The notes: generated by a model from the sequence alone, not told the origin. A DNA stretch of 64,000 bases from Halorussus halobius (GCF_004765805.1 NZ_SBIU01000004.1:310001-374000); one strand, 5' to 3'; positions 17,825-28,031 are shown, numbered from the stretch's first letter. Program-made: numbers and translations.

Positions 17825-18322
17825 ACAACAACATATCTCGAGGTCCAACAAGCCAGTTCTGACCTTGTTGCGTCAACACGTATTCTTCAACTTTGGGTGG
17901 AACTTGGCTCCGTCCTCTGACTTCCTGTTTTTCCGGGTTGTCTCCGTCAGGAGTAGTTTTAGCGTGCACCAGCATAAGTCGGCGGGGAAGCATGCTTTCG
18001 GCCTGCTTGGTAATGCTACTGCACTATACATTTAGTTAAACCAGTTCACGTCGAATACTACCCAACTGAAATCTGGTGTACGCTAACCCGCGTATACTTT
18101 CAAACGAGATTTCCGGGTATGATGAACCCAAGTATAGGTGTTGGAGATTCAGATTCTTTACAGCTGGATTATCTTCCTTTTGAGGTTGGATCGGGTAGAG
18201 GAGCAGTCGAAGATAGAAAACGCTCTATTTGGAGATGGCAGCTGTTTCTCGTGCTCCTTCAGCTTCTCTGAGACACTGTTCTGTTTCGGAGGAGCGCAGT
18301 TTTTATAAATAATAGGATATTA
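17825..18322. other. Gene-free AT-rich left end of segment 2
   Basis: About 500 bases without a convincing gene on either strand; short frames here have no family look. GC is far below that of the core. A clear TATA box (TTTTTATAAATAAT, 18298-18312) precedes the lipoprotein gene. Confidence 0.5.
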
Positions 18323-19573
18323 TTGTTATCAATAGGTGACAATTCTTTGGGTCGGGATGGTGTAACCAGACGACAATTTCTCGGGACAGCAGTCGCCGCC
18401 ACAGTCGGACTCGCCGGGTGTAGCGGAACTGACCAAGACCAGCAAGACCGTTCTAACGGATCTACTGGAATCACCACAATCTCCGAGGAACAGACAACCA
18501 TAGCCACGGGGGAAACCACTACTGGGGAGACCACTACTAAAGGGAGGAATCCTCTAGAACAGACACATCAAGCTGAGGACCTAGAAAGTGTCGCCGAGGA
18601 ACTAGAACGAGATTCTGTAACCTTGAATGTTCTGCCAGCCAACGAAAACGCAGAGTACACAAACTCAATAATATTCGATAAGTATAACGGAGAACTAAAT
18701 GTAGAACTGGATCTCAACCAAGCGCTGAACCAGCGACACTTCCAACACCCGGTAACGGGGAAAGGCTTCGTCTACGAGTTCTTCGCAAACGCACACAAAC
18801 CCGAGTGGAGACAATCAGTCCACCAACAATACATCGAAGCAGCCGGAGGAGAAAACCAGCTCAAGCTTAAAGAGGAAATTAACTGGGCAGGAAACGGAGA
18901 CAAAGACAAATCCACATCCTTCAAACATGGAGAGAACCTGGACAAACGGATAGAAGAATCAGGGATCCAGGACCTCTGGTACAAACACGCGATTGCTGAC
19001 ACCCGTATCGACGGCATCAGCAGTGTTCACAACGGAATAAAAGCCGCCGCATACCAAAGCCTCGACCAACGTCACGGCTTCAACACCTTCTACTGGGACC
19101 ACGACTCAAAAGGAGAAAACGGCGACCACGGACTCATCGCCGCCACAGAACAACCAACACGCAAACCAGAAGAAACCGGAAACCAGGAAAACTACACCAT
19201 AGAAACAAACTACCAAGTAGAACAACAAATAGCAACGGTTGCCGAATCCAACTTCTTCCAAGGAGACAACGCCGGAGTCAACGGATACGTAGAACACCCA
19301 GCAGAACACGACTACAACAACACTTCGGAAGAAATAGGAATGTATGCTGGTACCGCTCTTCAGAAATCAGATAGTCAAGATTTATGGGATAAAGCAAAGA
19401 ACGTGTCTGGAGGCTTCGCGCATCATTTTACTGATGAGTGGTTCCGTAATCCTGAGTCAGAACCTGCGTTCAACTACTTTGACAGGATGAACGCTGTGGC
19501 CTACATCGCTGAGGAGAACAACGTGACAGTTCACCACACACGGGATAAACTCCGGTTTGAAACTTCTGCGTAA
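18323..19573 (+). CDS. Tat-exported lipoprotein of unknown function carried by the element
   Basis: The 416-residue protein has a twin-arginine leader (TRRQFLGTAVAATVGLAGCSG), with Cys of the AGC lipobox near residue 33, so it would be lipid-anchored outside the cell. A Thr/Gly-rich linker (to about residue 85) is followed by a roughly 320-residue domain with no family I recognise; GDHGL, HHFTDEW and VTVHHTRDKL contain clustered His and acidic residues. Starts are TTG only: 18323, or TTG 18347, which better fits a TATA box at 18302-18309. Third-position base use shifts along the gene; the middle is A/C rich. Confidence 0.72.
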   Translation: MLSIGDNSLGRDGVTRRQFLGTAVAATVGLAGCSGTDQDQQDRSNGSTGITTISEEQTTIATGETTTGETTTKGRNPLEQTHQAEDLESVAEELERDSVTLNVLPANENAEYTNSIIFDKYNGELNVELDLNQALNQRHFQHPVTGKGFVYEFFANAHKPEWRQSVHQQYIEAAGGENQLKLKEEINWAGNGDKDKSTSFKHGENLDKRIEESGIQDLWYKHAIADTRIDGISSVHNGIKAAAYQSLDQRHGFNTFYWDHDSKGENGDHGLIAATEQPTRKPEETGNQENYTIETNYQVEQQIATVAESNFFQGDNAGVNGYVEHPAEHDYNNTSEEIGMYAGTALQKSDSQDLWDKAKNVSGGFAHHFTDEWFRNPESEPAFNYFDRMNAVAYIAEENNVTVHHTRDKLRFETSA

Positions 19574-19633
19574 CTCACATCTTCTAACTTTTCCTTTTAA
19601 GGATAGTCAGAGTTACCTCATCATTCCCGCCGC

Positions 19634-20869
19634 TTAGATGTCAAGTTCCTCTAGTTTATCTAGGACACCTTCTTCTTCGAATTCGGACAGCCGCTCCAAT
19701 ACGTCCTGTTTCTCTTCTTTCTGGGTTTCTTGTTTGAGGTTGAGTGGTCGGCCGCAGTTCCGGCACTCGGTATGTACGTCTTGGTTCTCAACACTACAAA
19801 ACGGGCATTGAACCGTAGAGTCCTGGTCTTCTCCTGTTTCTAAGCCGTATTCGTCTCTGATCGCTTTGTTCACATCATCGTTGTTCAAATGGACGTAGAC
19901 TTTCGCCCTGTCACTTCCAGGTTTCCAGCCCGCAAACTTGTTCAACTGCTCGTAGCCCATGAAGGTCGCCACCTCCGTCAACCTGGTGTGCCGAAGGTTG
20001 TATGGTCGACGCTTGTTCTCCGGTATCTCGGCTGTTTCACACGCATCTTTGAACCGGCGGAGAAACCCGTCGTAGGAGAGACGATCTCCTTGATCTGGTT
20101 TGTATTCGCAACCCTGCGAATGGTTGTGTGGAGTCTTTCCACAGTTTTTGCATTCCTGCTGCTCGGTTTTCACCCAGAGCGGTGCACTCGGATTATTGAG
20201 GTCACCTAGTTCGCCGCCTAAGGGGTGTTGGCTGAGCCATTCTCTCAGTGTTCTACCCGAGCGTACGAGTTGATTGGTACGGTCGGGTGTTCCTTTGAGT
20301 CCTTTAAGGTAGATGAAGTCACCTTTCTCAGTACTTGTGAAGTCGCCGATGTTGGCTTGAAGCAGTTCACCGGGTCGTGCCGCAGATTCGTAGAGCATCA
20401 TGGTGAATGCTCGATCCCTCGTCTTCGAAAATGAGCGGAACAGTTGTTTGAGCTCGTCCTGTGTGAAGAGGTCTTGGCGAGAGACGGTGCTTCCGTTTTC
20501 GCCGCCAACCGCGAAGAAATCGACCTTCTCGGGATGTTCTTGGCCGCCGTTCTCGACTTTGTAGAACTTCTTGACGGCGCTTCGCATGGTGTGTTTGGTT
20601 GACTCGGCGTAGTCGCTCCGGTTCAATGAGGCGATCACTGTTTTGAGGTCTTCTTCGGATGCTTGCCGTAGTTCGAACTCTGGCGGAGCGACTTTCTGGA
20701 CCAGTGATTTGAGGCAGGTGATTAATCGGCGTTGTCGGACCTCGCTGATTCCTTCTGCTGCAAGATTGTCGATAAACTCGTGTATGGCTTGGACGTTGGC
20801 CTGGCTGAGTTTGGAGTCTTCGAGGTTTTGAAGAGCGGTTTCAACATCAACATAGTCTGTAGTGGACAT
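19634..20869 (-). CDS. Tyrosine recombinase with C-terminal zinc ribbon
   Basis: The 411-residue protein has an N-terminal SAM-like core-binding domain (residues 20-130) and a catalytic domain with AARPGELL (first Arg), NLRHTRLTE (HxxR) and Tyr in KVYVHLNND. A CxxC pair (KNCGKTP) is inserted in the catalytic domain, and a zinc ribbon CPFCS...CRNCG lies near residues 361-383, followed by an acidic coiled coil. The ATG at 20869 (MSTTDYVDVE) is chosen; the upstream extension to 20938 is unlike the family. It probably acts in integration, excision or resolution of segment 2, but it does not lie next to an attachment copy. Confidence 0.85.
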   Translation of the reverse strand: MSTTDYVDVETALQNLEDSKLSQANVQAIHEFIDNLAAEGISEVRQRRLITCLKSLVQKVAPPEFELRQASEEDLKTVIASLNRSDYAESTKHTMRSAVKKFYKVENGGQEHPEKVDFFAVGGENGSTVSRQDLFTQDELKQLFRSFSKTRDRAFTMMLYESAARPGELLQANIGDFTSTEKGDFIYLKGLKGTPDRTNQLVRSGRTLREWLSQHPLGGELGDLNNPSAPLWVKTEQQECKNCGKTPHNHSQGCEYKPDQGDRLSYDGFLRRFKDACETAEIPENKRRPYNLRHTRLTEVATFMGYEQLNKFAGWKPGSDRAKVYVHLNNDDVNKAIRDEYGLETGEDQDSTVQCPFCSVENQDVHTECRNCGRPLNLKQETQKEEKQDVLERLSEFEEEGVLDKLEELDI

Positions 20870-20951
20870 AGCTATTGGTTCACATCTGAGTGTAGAAGGA
20901 GAACGGGGAGACACCGGTGTTCTGTTGAGGTTGAACACCTTGTTGCCCTTG

Positions 20952-21045
20952 GAGGGCTTTGAACAGTCAGTTCACAGCGCTACGACTCGGCGTTTCTCTT
21001 GGTTGTTATTCCAATAGTACGGCGCTGAGGGCTCTGAACGGTCTG
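20952..21045. repeat. Pair of 17-bp direct repeats in the 20870-21273 gap
   Basis: GAGGGCTTTGAACAGTC (20952-20968) recurs as GAGGGCTCTGAACGGTC (21029-21045), 77 nt apart, with two differences. A related GAGGTTGAACACC lies just before the first. The rest of the 400-base gap shows no gene. The repeats are upstream of the recombinase gene and could be protein-binding arm sites. Confidence 0.4.
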
Positions 21046-21273
21046 TAGTGTGCCCGGATGGGGCTTGCTCCAATCCGTTCAGTGTTTCTCAACCTCTCTC
21101 CTTCTTTCGTTTGGGGTTTTCAAGAGAAATACTGCTACTGAAGTTTTATAAGAAAACTTCCAGCTCGGCGCATACGAAATCAAGACGGTTCAACAACTTT
21201 GAACAGGTATACCAGAAAAACATGATGGAAAATGCGTACCAAAACTCAAAGACGTAGACAATGACGTCTGTTC

Positions 21274-24200
21274 CTAATCACGGAAAGTCGGTTCGAGCAC
21301 ACCCCATCTCTGAACTCGATTTTCATAAGGCCAAGCAAGCCGTCTCATCCAGTCCATCGTATGGGAGAATAGTTCCTCCGCGGCTATTTGTCCTTCAGTT
21401 CTCTTAACGGCCCAGACTAATTGTGGGAAGATGTTTTGGTAGCCATTGGTGTCCAGACGGCTGTTACGCCACGCAGTAAGCACATGCTGTAAAGATTCCT
21501 CTCCACATAAGTCAATCAAAGCTTCAGCAACCGCCACAAATCGGCTATGACCTCCGCCTAGCCACCAGTTCATTAAATCACGCTCAGCAATCACATTCTC
21601 TAATAACTGGATTGCTCTTTGTTTCTCATTCCGGTCCGCCAATATACGAGCAATTGGAGCCGCCGCCGTCGGGTCATATCGTGTCGAACTAATACCTCTA
21701 TTTTCAAGAAGTTCGCCAGCAGTTAACAGTTCTTCCGTCCCTAATACCTCAAAGTCATCTTTCTCAAGAGGGTCTTCTTCCGAATGCTCCGACAGCAATT
21801 CCTGAATCTGCTCGTCAATTTTGTCCTCTTCTTCCTCTTCTTCTTCCTGGTCCCCATAATCTGTGGTGCTATTAGTTGAATCTAAATCATCAGGAATGTC
21901 AACGCCATGCTTTGACGCTAGATCCCGAAGGTCCTGCTCTTCTTCGTTGCTAATCTCATCCCGGACATAGTCACCACTGTTCAAGGCGTGTAGTGCATCG
22001 ACTACCAAACGATCCCAGCCAAATTCATCGGCAACCTCTGCGGCTTTAGCAAAGAATGGAAGTGCCCGGTCTGAACGATGACTACTTCGAATCTTCGTCT
22101 CTTTCACTCGAATTAAACTCCTCAACTCTTCTTCGGTCATCCCTTCCGGATTCCGCAGACGCCAATCCCAAAGCTTACGCAAAGTTGTATTATGGCGTGC
22201 TCGTTCCTCTGCCGTATTATAATCAATTGCTCCATCGTTAAGAAGGGATTTCAGAAACTTCCCCTCAAAGTGATGCGTTTCTTTTCCATCAGTCAAATCA
22301 AGAAGCAGATTTGCCCAGTTGATTAGTTGGATGGCACTACCGAGATGGCGATCCCAATCACCGTCAGCAATATCTTCAAGTCCTTTCCAAATATCGCTAA
22401 GGAACATATCCTTCCGATATCCGTATCGGAAACAATGCTCAACTGCTTTCTTAGCGTACTTTTCAGCACGGTCATCATAACCAGCTTTAGCCGCTTGGAC
22501 GCCTAGGTCCATAAGTTCCTCTGAAGGTGGTGTCTCATCCGGAGGACGCTTTAGAATTTCCTCATATCGTTGCTCTAGGCCCTCAGGTAGCTCTTCCTTC
22601 GGGAACAAAGTACCACGGGTCTCAGTAAGAGTTCTAGAGATGTACTCCAAGATTTGGTCGTCAGATTCTATGTCGTCTGTCATTCTGAGCACCTTCTTGG
22701 TGAGATCTTCTGACCCTTGATCCACCACCTCGTCAAAAGCATCGAATACCTTAGAGACTGCCTGCCTATACCGCCAGCTATCGATATATTGAGTTCTAGT
22801 ATTCTCAATACGGCCCTCCTCAAGAATCTCCTCTAGATATTTTAGAGTAACGTTAACCCAATGTTCTGTTTCTGCCGATAAACTCCGTGTCGTTGCTGCC
22901 CCAATCACCGCTAAAAGCTTTTGAATCCTTTCTTGCTCCGTTGAAACTTTCTCAACTATATTAAACAAAATGTCTGGTGACTTGCCTAGACCAGCAAGTA
23001 TCGAACCAACATAGTATACATCACAGAACTGCACATCCCTTCCTCCCGGTGCATCCATTGGTTGGCCTACCGTCCTCTGTTTAACAGCTTGGAGAATCTC
23101 GTCCTCCGGGCCATCGCACTTCAGCAAGGTATGGAGTCCAGCCAAAGATAGAGAAGAACAGTCCGGCGCTTCTTCTCTAAGTTCGGTCCGCCAAGAGTCT
23201 GGGAGAACATCTATCAAATCTTCGCACGCTTCCAGAGCCAGTTCGGGATTCTCAAAAATCCACTCTGGTGGCTTTGGCTGATCAGAAAGCAGATCTGAGT
23301 TCTTTTCAACGGCAGCAAGAACCTCATAAGTAAAGTGCTCGCCTGTGTCTTGCCGCTTGAAGTCCGCTGCCAACTCCCAGTATGTATCCGGTTCTAAGAC
23401 TGTGGCTGCAACCTCAAAGTATGCTTCTGGCTCCCAACTAGGCTGTTCGTCCTCTTGATAATCTTCTTCCCACTGAACCAGCCAGTCTTTATCTAATTCA
23501 TCCTCCCAAGTCTGGGACACGACCTGCATAGCTTTCAGCGCTTCCTCGTTGCCTCCATCATAGAATCGGATTTGGTCAACTAAGCGGAGAGCGGTTTCAC
23601 GCTCGCCACGGGAAATATAATAACTGAGGCGCAAACGGTCATTCAAGTAGGTTTTAAGCATATTTCGAGAGACACCGCCGAGAACGATACAATCGATAGC
23701 CGTTAAGTAGTCACCGTCCTGTAAGGAAGCATCAAAGGCCAATTCCAAAGTTTCGGACACTAAGTCATGATGAACGCCATCCTGCCACCAACCAAGAAGA
23801 TTATCTAGTGTAGCTAGATTCTTTAGAGCGGCGCTACCAGGCCCATTTTCTGCGTGGTACTGTAGGCTCTCTAAATTTGTAGGGTAGAAGGTACATTGAT
23901 CGAACAAGTAACGGTATAATCTCTCATGTTCTCTTTCTATTTCTTCTTGATCCAGTTGGTCTTCAGTATATGCTCGAAAGCTATCATGAAAGATACGGAA
24001 TCGACCGTCTGGTAAAAGATCTAGAATGTGAGTAAGAGGAGCTTCGTCTAGTGATATACTCTTTTGAGTATGCGGAATATCTACTACCGCATCTAAAACC
24101 TCCCTATGTAGTCCTGTAGGATTCAACGCAACTAACGTGGCTGCGTCCTGTTCATACGGTTCTAGAGGGCTCCATATAGTATCGTAATACTTCTCCAACT

Positions 24201-25776
24201 CTCCATCAACGTGTGAGGCTTCCTCTAGTGCCGATTCCAGACCTGCTTCCACTCCTTCTATATGAGTGCCAGCTTTACGGAGAAGATGCGATATAATCAC
24301 TGGAAGACCGCCTGAAACCTTTTTAACCCGGTCAACAACTTCATCTCCAGAAGCCATATCATTTCTATTAAGGTATTCTTTAATCTCGTCAGATTCCCAT
24401 GAAGAAACATCAATTCTAGAATCCACCCCTAGCGTTTCATGTGTTCGCTCGGAAAGGGGACGACTTACCATCAGAAGCCCCAATGAATTTGGGAAATCAA
24501 GCTTCCCTATCTCTTCTAGTACTGTTCCCTCAGCAGGTTTAGTGGCCGTTGTCCCTCCAAATTCTCGTAAAGCGTGATCCAACCCATCAACAATAATCAG
24601 AGCCCGTTTACTATTTTGCTCTGCCCATTGACCGACAATATCAATATATCTCTGCAGGTCGTTAATCCCGGTCCATACAGGAACCGAGACATCGTTGTCA
24701 AATGCTTCTGGGAACGTATTGAGTATTTGGGCAGCAAGCTGATGTCGGAACCAAACAGGATCACTTCGTTTCTTCTCTAATGAGTCCGCATCCTCCGGAA
24801 CATACAGATAAAAGCGTAATGTCCGCTGATTATCCGGTTCTTCCCAACTCCGATGAAGCAATTCTATACCTGTAGACTTCCCACTCCCCGGCTTTCCTTC
24901 CACCAAGATGCGGTTATCTGGGTTGCTAAAAGCTTCCTCTACATTATTAATCCATCGCGGCCGGATAAATCCTTCTTCAATAGGAAATCTTTGGGAGAAA
25001 ATCGGTGATGGACTCAACTCTAGCCGACGAACAATCTCTTCTCGGTCTAATCGCAGAACCGGTTGGTTTCTGGCCCATCTTGCTAGATTAACCGCTCTCT
25101 CAATAAGAGTATGAGAATCATCAATCTCCGGGTTCTCATAATGTTCTAACCGTGGCGCAACACTTGATAAGATCTCCTCGAAGAAATCGGTACCTTGGAT
25201 AGATTTAGTTACTTTCTTCCCTTCTGTATCGACTCCTGGCGCTCCAAGTATAAACTCAATATCGGTTCCGTTAGTAATCTTACCTTGCTCGCCAACTAAT
25301 TCTTTGGTAGGGAAATCAACACCATTTAACAACGACAAACTTCCTGAATCATCTTTGAAATCAATATTTGACCCTGGTTCCTGATTGAACGAAGTCAAAA
25401 CTATAAATCGTGATCCTTCATCCGCATCAAGGCGTGACTTCGCAGATTCAGTTAAATCATCTATGGCTAATCCTCGAGAACTCGAACCGGTGAGGTCACT
25501 AGAAGATAAGGTATAGTTTATGCCATTTTTCACTTGGATACAAATAACTTCTCCATCCCGTTCAAGGATAATATCATCAAATTTGTCTTCTTCTCCAAAT
25601 TTCCATTCAATTGTAACAGAATTTGAATCTTCAAAAAAGACGGAAAGAATACAAGCTCCTGCTACAAAATCTTGAAAAGTATATCCGCGGGCAGCAGCCG
25701 CTGTCCGTTTTGTACTAGCTGCTACATCTGTAAGATCCGAATCTGAGGAACCTATCTCCTCGTCTTCCTCCGACAT
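21274..25776 (-). CDS. Cap4-like nuclease / STAND NTPase / helical-repeat protein (Avs-like)
   Basis: The 1500-residue soluble protein has three parts. Residues 28-90 (ARGYTFQDFVAGACIL, then EEDKFDDIIL and CIQVKNG at 79-85) read as the PD-(D/E)xK core of the Cap4/DUF4297 dsDNA endonuclease family, with D67/D68 and Q81-x-K83. Residues 288-410 form a P-loop NTPase: Walker A GKPGSGKST (294-302) and Walker B ALIIVDGLDH (392-401), then GLPVIISHLL and winged-helix-like sequence as in STAND proteins. About 600-1500 is all-helical repeat with an EEEEEE linker near 1310. Bacterial Avs proteins share this order: the repeats sense a phage protein and trigger the nuclease. A defence role is inferred. GC is near 46%, far from the core. 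Confidence 0.78.
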   Translation of the reverse strand: MSEEDEEIGSSDSDLTDVAASTKRTAAAARGYTFQDFVAGACILSVFFEDSNSVTIEWKFGEEDKFDDIILERDGEVICIQVKNGINYTLSSSDLTGSSSRGLAIDDLTESAKSRLDADEGSRFIVLTSFNQEPGSNIDFKDDSGSLSLLNGVDFPTKELVGEQGKITNGTDIEFILGAPGVDTEGKKVTKSIQGTDFFEEILSSVAPRLEHYENPEIDDSHTLIERAVNLARWARNQPVLRLDREEIVRRLELSPSPIFSQRFPIEEGFIRPRWINNVEEAFSNPDNRILVEGKPGSGKSTGIELLHRSWEEPDNQRTLRFYLYVPEDADSLEKKRSDPVWFRHQLAAQILNTFPEAFDNDVSVPVWTGINDLQRYIDIVGQWAEQNSKRALIIVDGLDHALREFGGTTATKPAEGTVLEEIGKLDFPNSLGLLMVSRPLSERTHETLGVDSRIDVSSWESDEIKEYLNRNDMASGDEVVDRVKKVSGGLPVIISHLLRKAGTHIEGVEAGLESALEEASHVDGELEKYYDTIWSPLEPYEQDAATLVALNPTGLHREVLDAVVDIPHTQKSISLDEAPLTHILDLLPDGRFRIFHDSFRAYTEDQLDQEEIEREHERLYRYLFDQCTFYPTNLESLQYHAENGPGSAALKNLATLDNLLGWWQDGVHHDLVSETLELAFDASLQDGDYLTAIDCIVLGGVSRNMLKTYLNDRLRLSYYISRGERETALRLVDQIRFYDGGNEEALKAMQVVSQTWEDELDKDWLVQWEEDYQEDEQPSWEPEAYFEVAATVLEPDTYWELAADFKRQDTGEHFTYEVLAAVEKNSDLLSDQPKPPEWIFENPELALEACEDLIDVLPDSWRTELREEAPDCSSLSLAGLHTLLKCDGPEDEILQAVKQRTVGQPMDAPGGRDVQFCDVYYVGSILAGLGKSPDILFNIVEKVSTEQERIQKLLAVIGAATTRSLSAETEHWVNVTLKYLEEILEEGRIENTRTQYIDSWRYRQAVSKVFDAFDEVVDQGSEDLTKKVLRMTDDIESDDQILEYISRTLTETRGTLFPKEELPEGLEQRYEEILKRPPDETPPSEELMDLGVQAAKAGYDDRAEKYAKKAVEHCFRYGYRKDMFLSDIWKGLEDIADGDWDRHLGSAIQLINWANLLLDLTDGKETHHFEGKFLKSLLNDGAIDYNTAEERARHNTTLRKLWDWRLRNPEGMTEEELRSLIRVKETKIRSSHRSDRALPFFAKAAEVADEFGWDRLVVDALHALNSGDYVRDEISNEEEQDLRDLASKHGVDIPDDLDSTNSTTDYGDQEEEEEEEDKIDEQIQELLSEHSEEDPLEKDDFEVLGTEELLTAGELLENRGISSTRYDPTAAAPIARILADRNEKQRAIQLLENVIAERDLMNWWLGGGHSRFVAVAEALIDLCGEESLQHVLTAWRNSRLDTNGYQNIFPQLVWAVKRTEGQIAAEELFSHTMDWMRRLAWPYENRVQRWGVLEPTFRD

Positions 25777-25878
25777 TATGTTACTACGTATTATACGGAC
25801 TTATTAATCATTTTCTCAAGCACATTAGACTGTAGACAGACAGTTGAGAAACTAGCACGAAGCTACTCGAGGAAATAT

Positions 25879-26325
25879 TCAGACATCAGTTTGATAGGGC
25901 TCTTCTTTTGCCTTCTGGACGTCTTCATCCTTCTCAATTTCGGAGCCTGTTCGATCCTTATTTCTTGACGCAACTTTGCTCATAGCTCCTTGCTTTTCAT
26001 CGAATCCTTCCTTAAGCTTCGAGAGTCCTGTCGAGAGGCCCTGAACAAATCTCTCACCCTTGTCAGTAATCCGGAAACGATGGGGCTCTCGATCCTCATC
26101 AACATCGGCCATATCCAGATCTTCGTAAGATTGCATCCGACTAGAAAATCCAGGATCTAACGGGCCGTGCTCTTCTCTCCTGAACGACCAGTCCTCAGAA
26201 TCAGCCTCTGTGTTCCGGTATTGATATAGTGACTTATGGAACTTCAGCCGTCCTTCTATCTCACCGTCAAACTCGGCTAACATCATCAACCGTGGATGCA
26301 ATTCATCATCGTTGTCTTCGGTCAT
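25879..26325 (-). CDS. Small winged-helix-like protein, third gene of the ATPase operon
   Basis: The 148-residue protein overlaps the ATPase gene stop by 4 nt (ATGA), so it is coupled. LMMLAEFDGEIEGRLKFHKSLYQYRN, then WSFRREEHGPLDPGFSSRMQSYEDLDMADV and RFRITDKGERFV follow the helix-helix-wing order and FDGEIxGRxKFxKxLY pattern seen in DUF4065/Panacea-like domains, which occur in toxin-antitoxin and ABC-three-component systems. The C-terminal 45 residues are charged and probably disordered. The family assignment is tentative. Confidence 0.6.
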   Translation of the reverse strand: MTEDNDDELHPRLMMLAEFDGEIEGRLKFHKSLYQYRNTEADSEDWSFRREEHGPLDPGFSSRMQSYEDLDMADVDEDREPHRFRITDKGERFVQGLSTGLSKLKEGFDEKQGAMSKVASRNKDRTGSEIEKDEDVQKAKEEPYQTDV

Positions 26326-28031
26326 AGGAATTCACCTAGTTTCGTCTGGAGAGGTTCTCTCTCCAATTCTTCAACCTGATCAAATCGTGACTCAATAGAA
26401 CTGTTCGATGTTGTAACAATCACCTGCTTATCCAATGACGTGATATAGTCAAGAGCTGCCTCCATGTTCTCGTCTTCCTGAAGATTAGAAAAAGGCTCAT
26501 CCAAAACGATAGTGTCCCAATCAATAACATCGTTCTCTGTAGTAAATCGACTCAAGGTACAGACAAAGGAGATATTCAGTAGTTGCAACTCTGATCCGCT
26601 CAGATTTCCTCCCCGATCATACTCACGTAGGTTATTCCTTCCTGGGAACTGAATCCTTCCCTCCTCGGAAATACTGATTCCCAGTTGAAGGTTGGAGTTC
26701 ATCTGGTTGTATGCGTCCTCCCAGGCATCACTAAACTCTTGTATGCCAGCTTCAAAGCTTTCCTCAGTCAATTCGCCAACCATCTCCGAGGAGTGGCTGA
26801 GCGCCTCAGAATACGCCTCTAGCTTTTGCTCAACTTCCTCAGACCTCTGATTAATACTCTGTTGGTCAGACTGTAGATCCTCCAAACTGTTAGATATAGA
26901 CTCTAGCTCTTCCTGTACGTGATCTTGGATCTTCTGGATGTTGTGATCGTAGTTGTCGAGCCTTCGCTTAGTAAATCCGTCTAACTCTCCGAGCTCAGGT
27001 CGTTTCTCTTTTATCTTATCGATCTGCTGAGAGACATCGTCTTTCTGGTCTTGTAGCTCTTGAATTTCTTCTTTGAGTTCGTCAAGCAGATCATCTGACT
27101 CCTCAATTTTCTGGCTAAGACGGTCTTTCAGCCCATCAAGAGAGTGGTTCTGTCCGCAGTAAGGGCAGTACCCCCGGTTAATACGGTTCTTTGCTTTCTC
27201 GGTTGTAATCCTACGGTCACATGTCGGACAGACAAAATCATTGACCGCCTCTGCAATTATCTCGTTGACCTCTGACTCGTAGTTCTCCTGTTTTCTTTTC
27301 TTTCTGTGCAATTTCCGAAGACGCTTACGCAAACCCTCCTTTTCCTTGAATAAGTCGTCAAGCTCAGTCTCCAGTTTTTCATCTCTTTTCAACTGCTTAC
27401 TGAGTTCCGCCAACTCTCCTGTTTCAATTTGAGCCTCCAGCCTCTCGTACTTCTCCTTCTGGGATTCTAAATCGCTTATCTTTCGATCAAGGTCAGATTC
27501 TTCCTCAGAGAGACGACGCTTAGTGTCTTTAGTCTCGACAACCAGCTGATCCAGTTGTTCTTTCGCATCTTCTAACCGTGAAATTCTCTGTTCAAGACCT
27601 TGATTGGTAACGCTACGAATTAGCCTGGTTCTCTGGGCTCTGCTCAAATCGTCTAAAGGCATCTTGCCTATATGCGAGTGGACAAAGTGAGATTTCAGTA
27701 GAGTGGTGTCGCCAAGATCTTCAGAAAATGTTTCCGATGCTTCGGATCCGTGTAATGTTTCGTCCTCAGTTTCGTACTCTGCTTCGGGATTTCCTCGGAA
27801 AAATCGTCGATTGTTTGTGAACCCAATCTCGACCTCGTTCTGTCTCCCTGTGGCTAAATCTATGGTATGTTGGGCTCCAAGTAGATTGTATAGTATTGCG
27901 TTGAATGTAAGTGTTTTACCTGTTCGGCTTCCGCCTTGAAGTAGTTGAGAGTCGCTGCTTAGCGATTCTATTTCCATTCCTCGATGCTCGCCATTTGCGA
28001 ACTCTTCGATGTCTAAGGAGTCAATCCTCAT
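26322..28031 (-). CDS. Rad50/SMC-like ATPase with zinc hook
   Basis: The 569-residue protein has a split ABC ATPase. The N-terminal part has Walker A GGSRTGKT near residue 33; long coiled coils (about 150-235 and 290-420) flank a zinc-hook-like apex with CPTCDRR and CPYCGQ near residues 270-296; the C-terminal part has signature LSGSELQLLN (about 480), Walker B DTIVLDEPFSNL (about 510) and VIVTTSNSS as the H-loop region (His not evident). It is about half the length of chromosomal Rad50 and has no Mre11 partner nearby. It overlaps genes on both sides by 11 and 4 nt. The set resembles ABC-ATPase-based defence modules; the exact family is not recognised. Confidence 0.8.
   Translation of the reverse strand: MRIDSLDIEEFANGEHRGMEIESLSSDSQLLQGGSRTGKTLTFNAILYNLLGAQHTIDLATGRQNEVEIGFTNNRRFFRGNPEAEYETEDETLHGSEASETFSEDLGDTTLLKSHFVHSHIGKMPLDDLSRAQRTRLIRSVTNQGLEQRISRLEDAKEQLDQLVVETKDTKRRLSEEESDLDRKISDLESQKEKYERLEAQIETGELAELSKQLKRDEKLETELDDLFKEKEGLRKRLRKLHRKKRKQENYESEVNEIIAEAVNDFVCPTCDRRITTEKAKNRINRGYCPYCGQNHSLDGLKDRLSQKIEESDDLLDELKEEIQELQDQKDDVSQQIDKIKEKRPELGELDGFTKRRLDNYDHNIQKIQDHVQEELESISNSLEDLQSDQQSINQRSEEVEQKLEAYSEALSHSSEMVGELTEESFEAGIQEFSDAWEDAYNQMNSNLQLGISISEEGRIQFPGRNNLREYDRGGNLSGSELQLLNISFVCTLSRFTTENDVIDWDTIVLDEPFSNLQEDENMEAALDYITSLDKQVIVTTSNSSIESRFDQVEELEREPLQTKLGEFL

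Noticed and set aside
26322..28031. Chromosomal Rad50 of the Mre11-Rad50 complex
   Set aside because: About half the usual length, no Mre11 beside it, foreign base composition, and tight coupling to a membrane protein gene.
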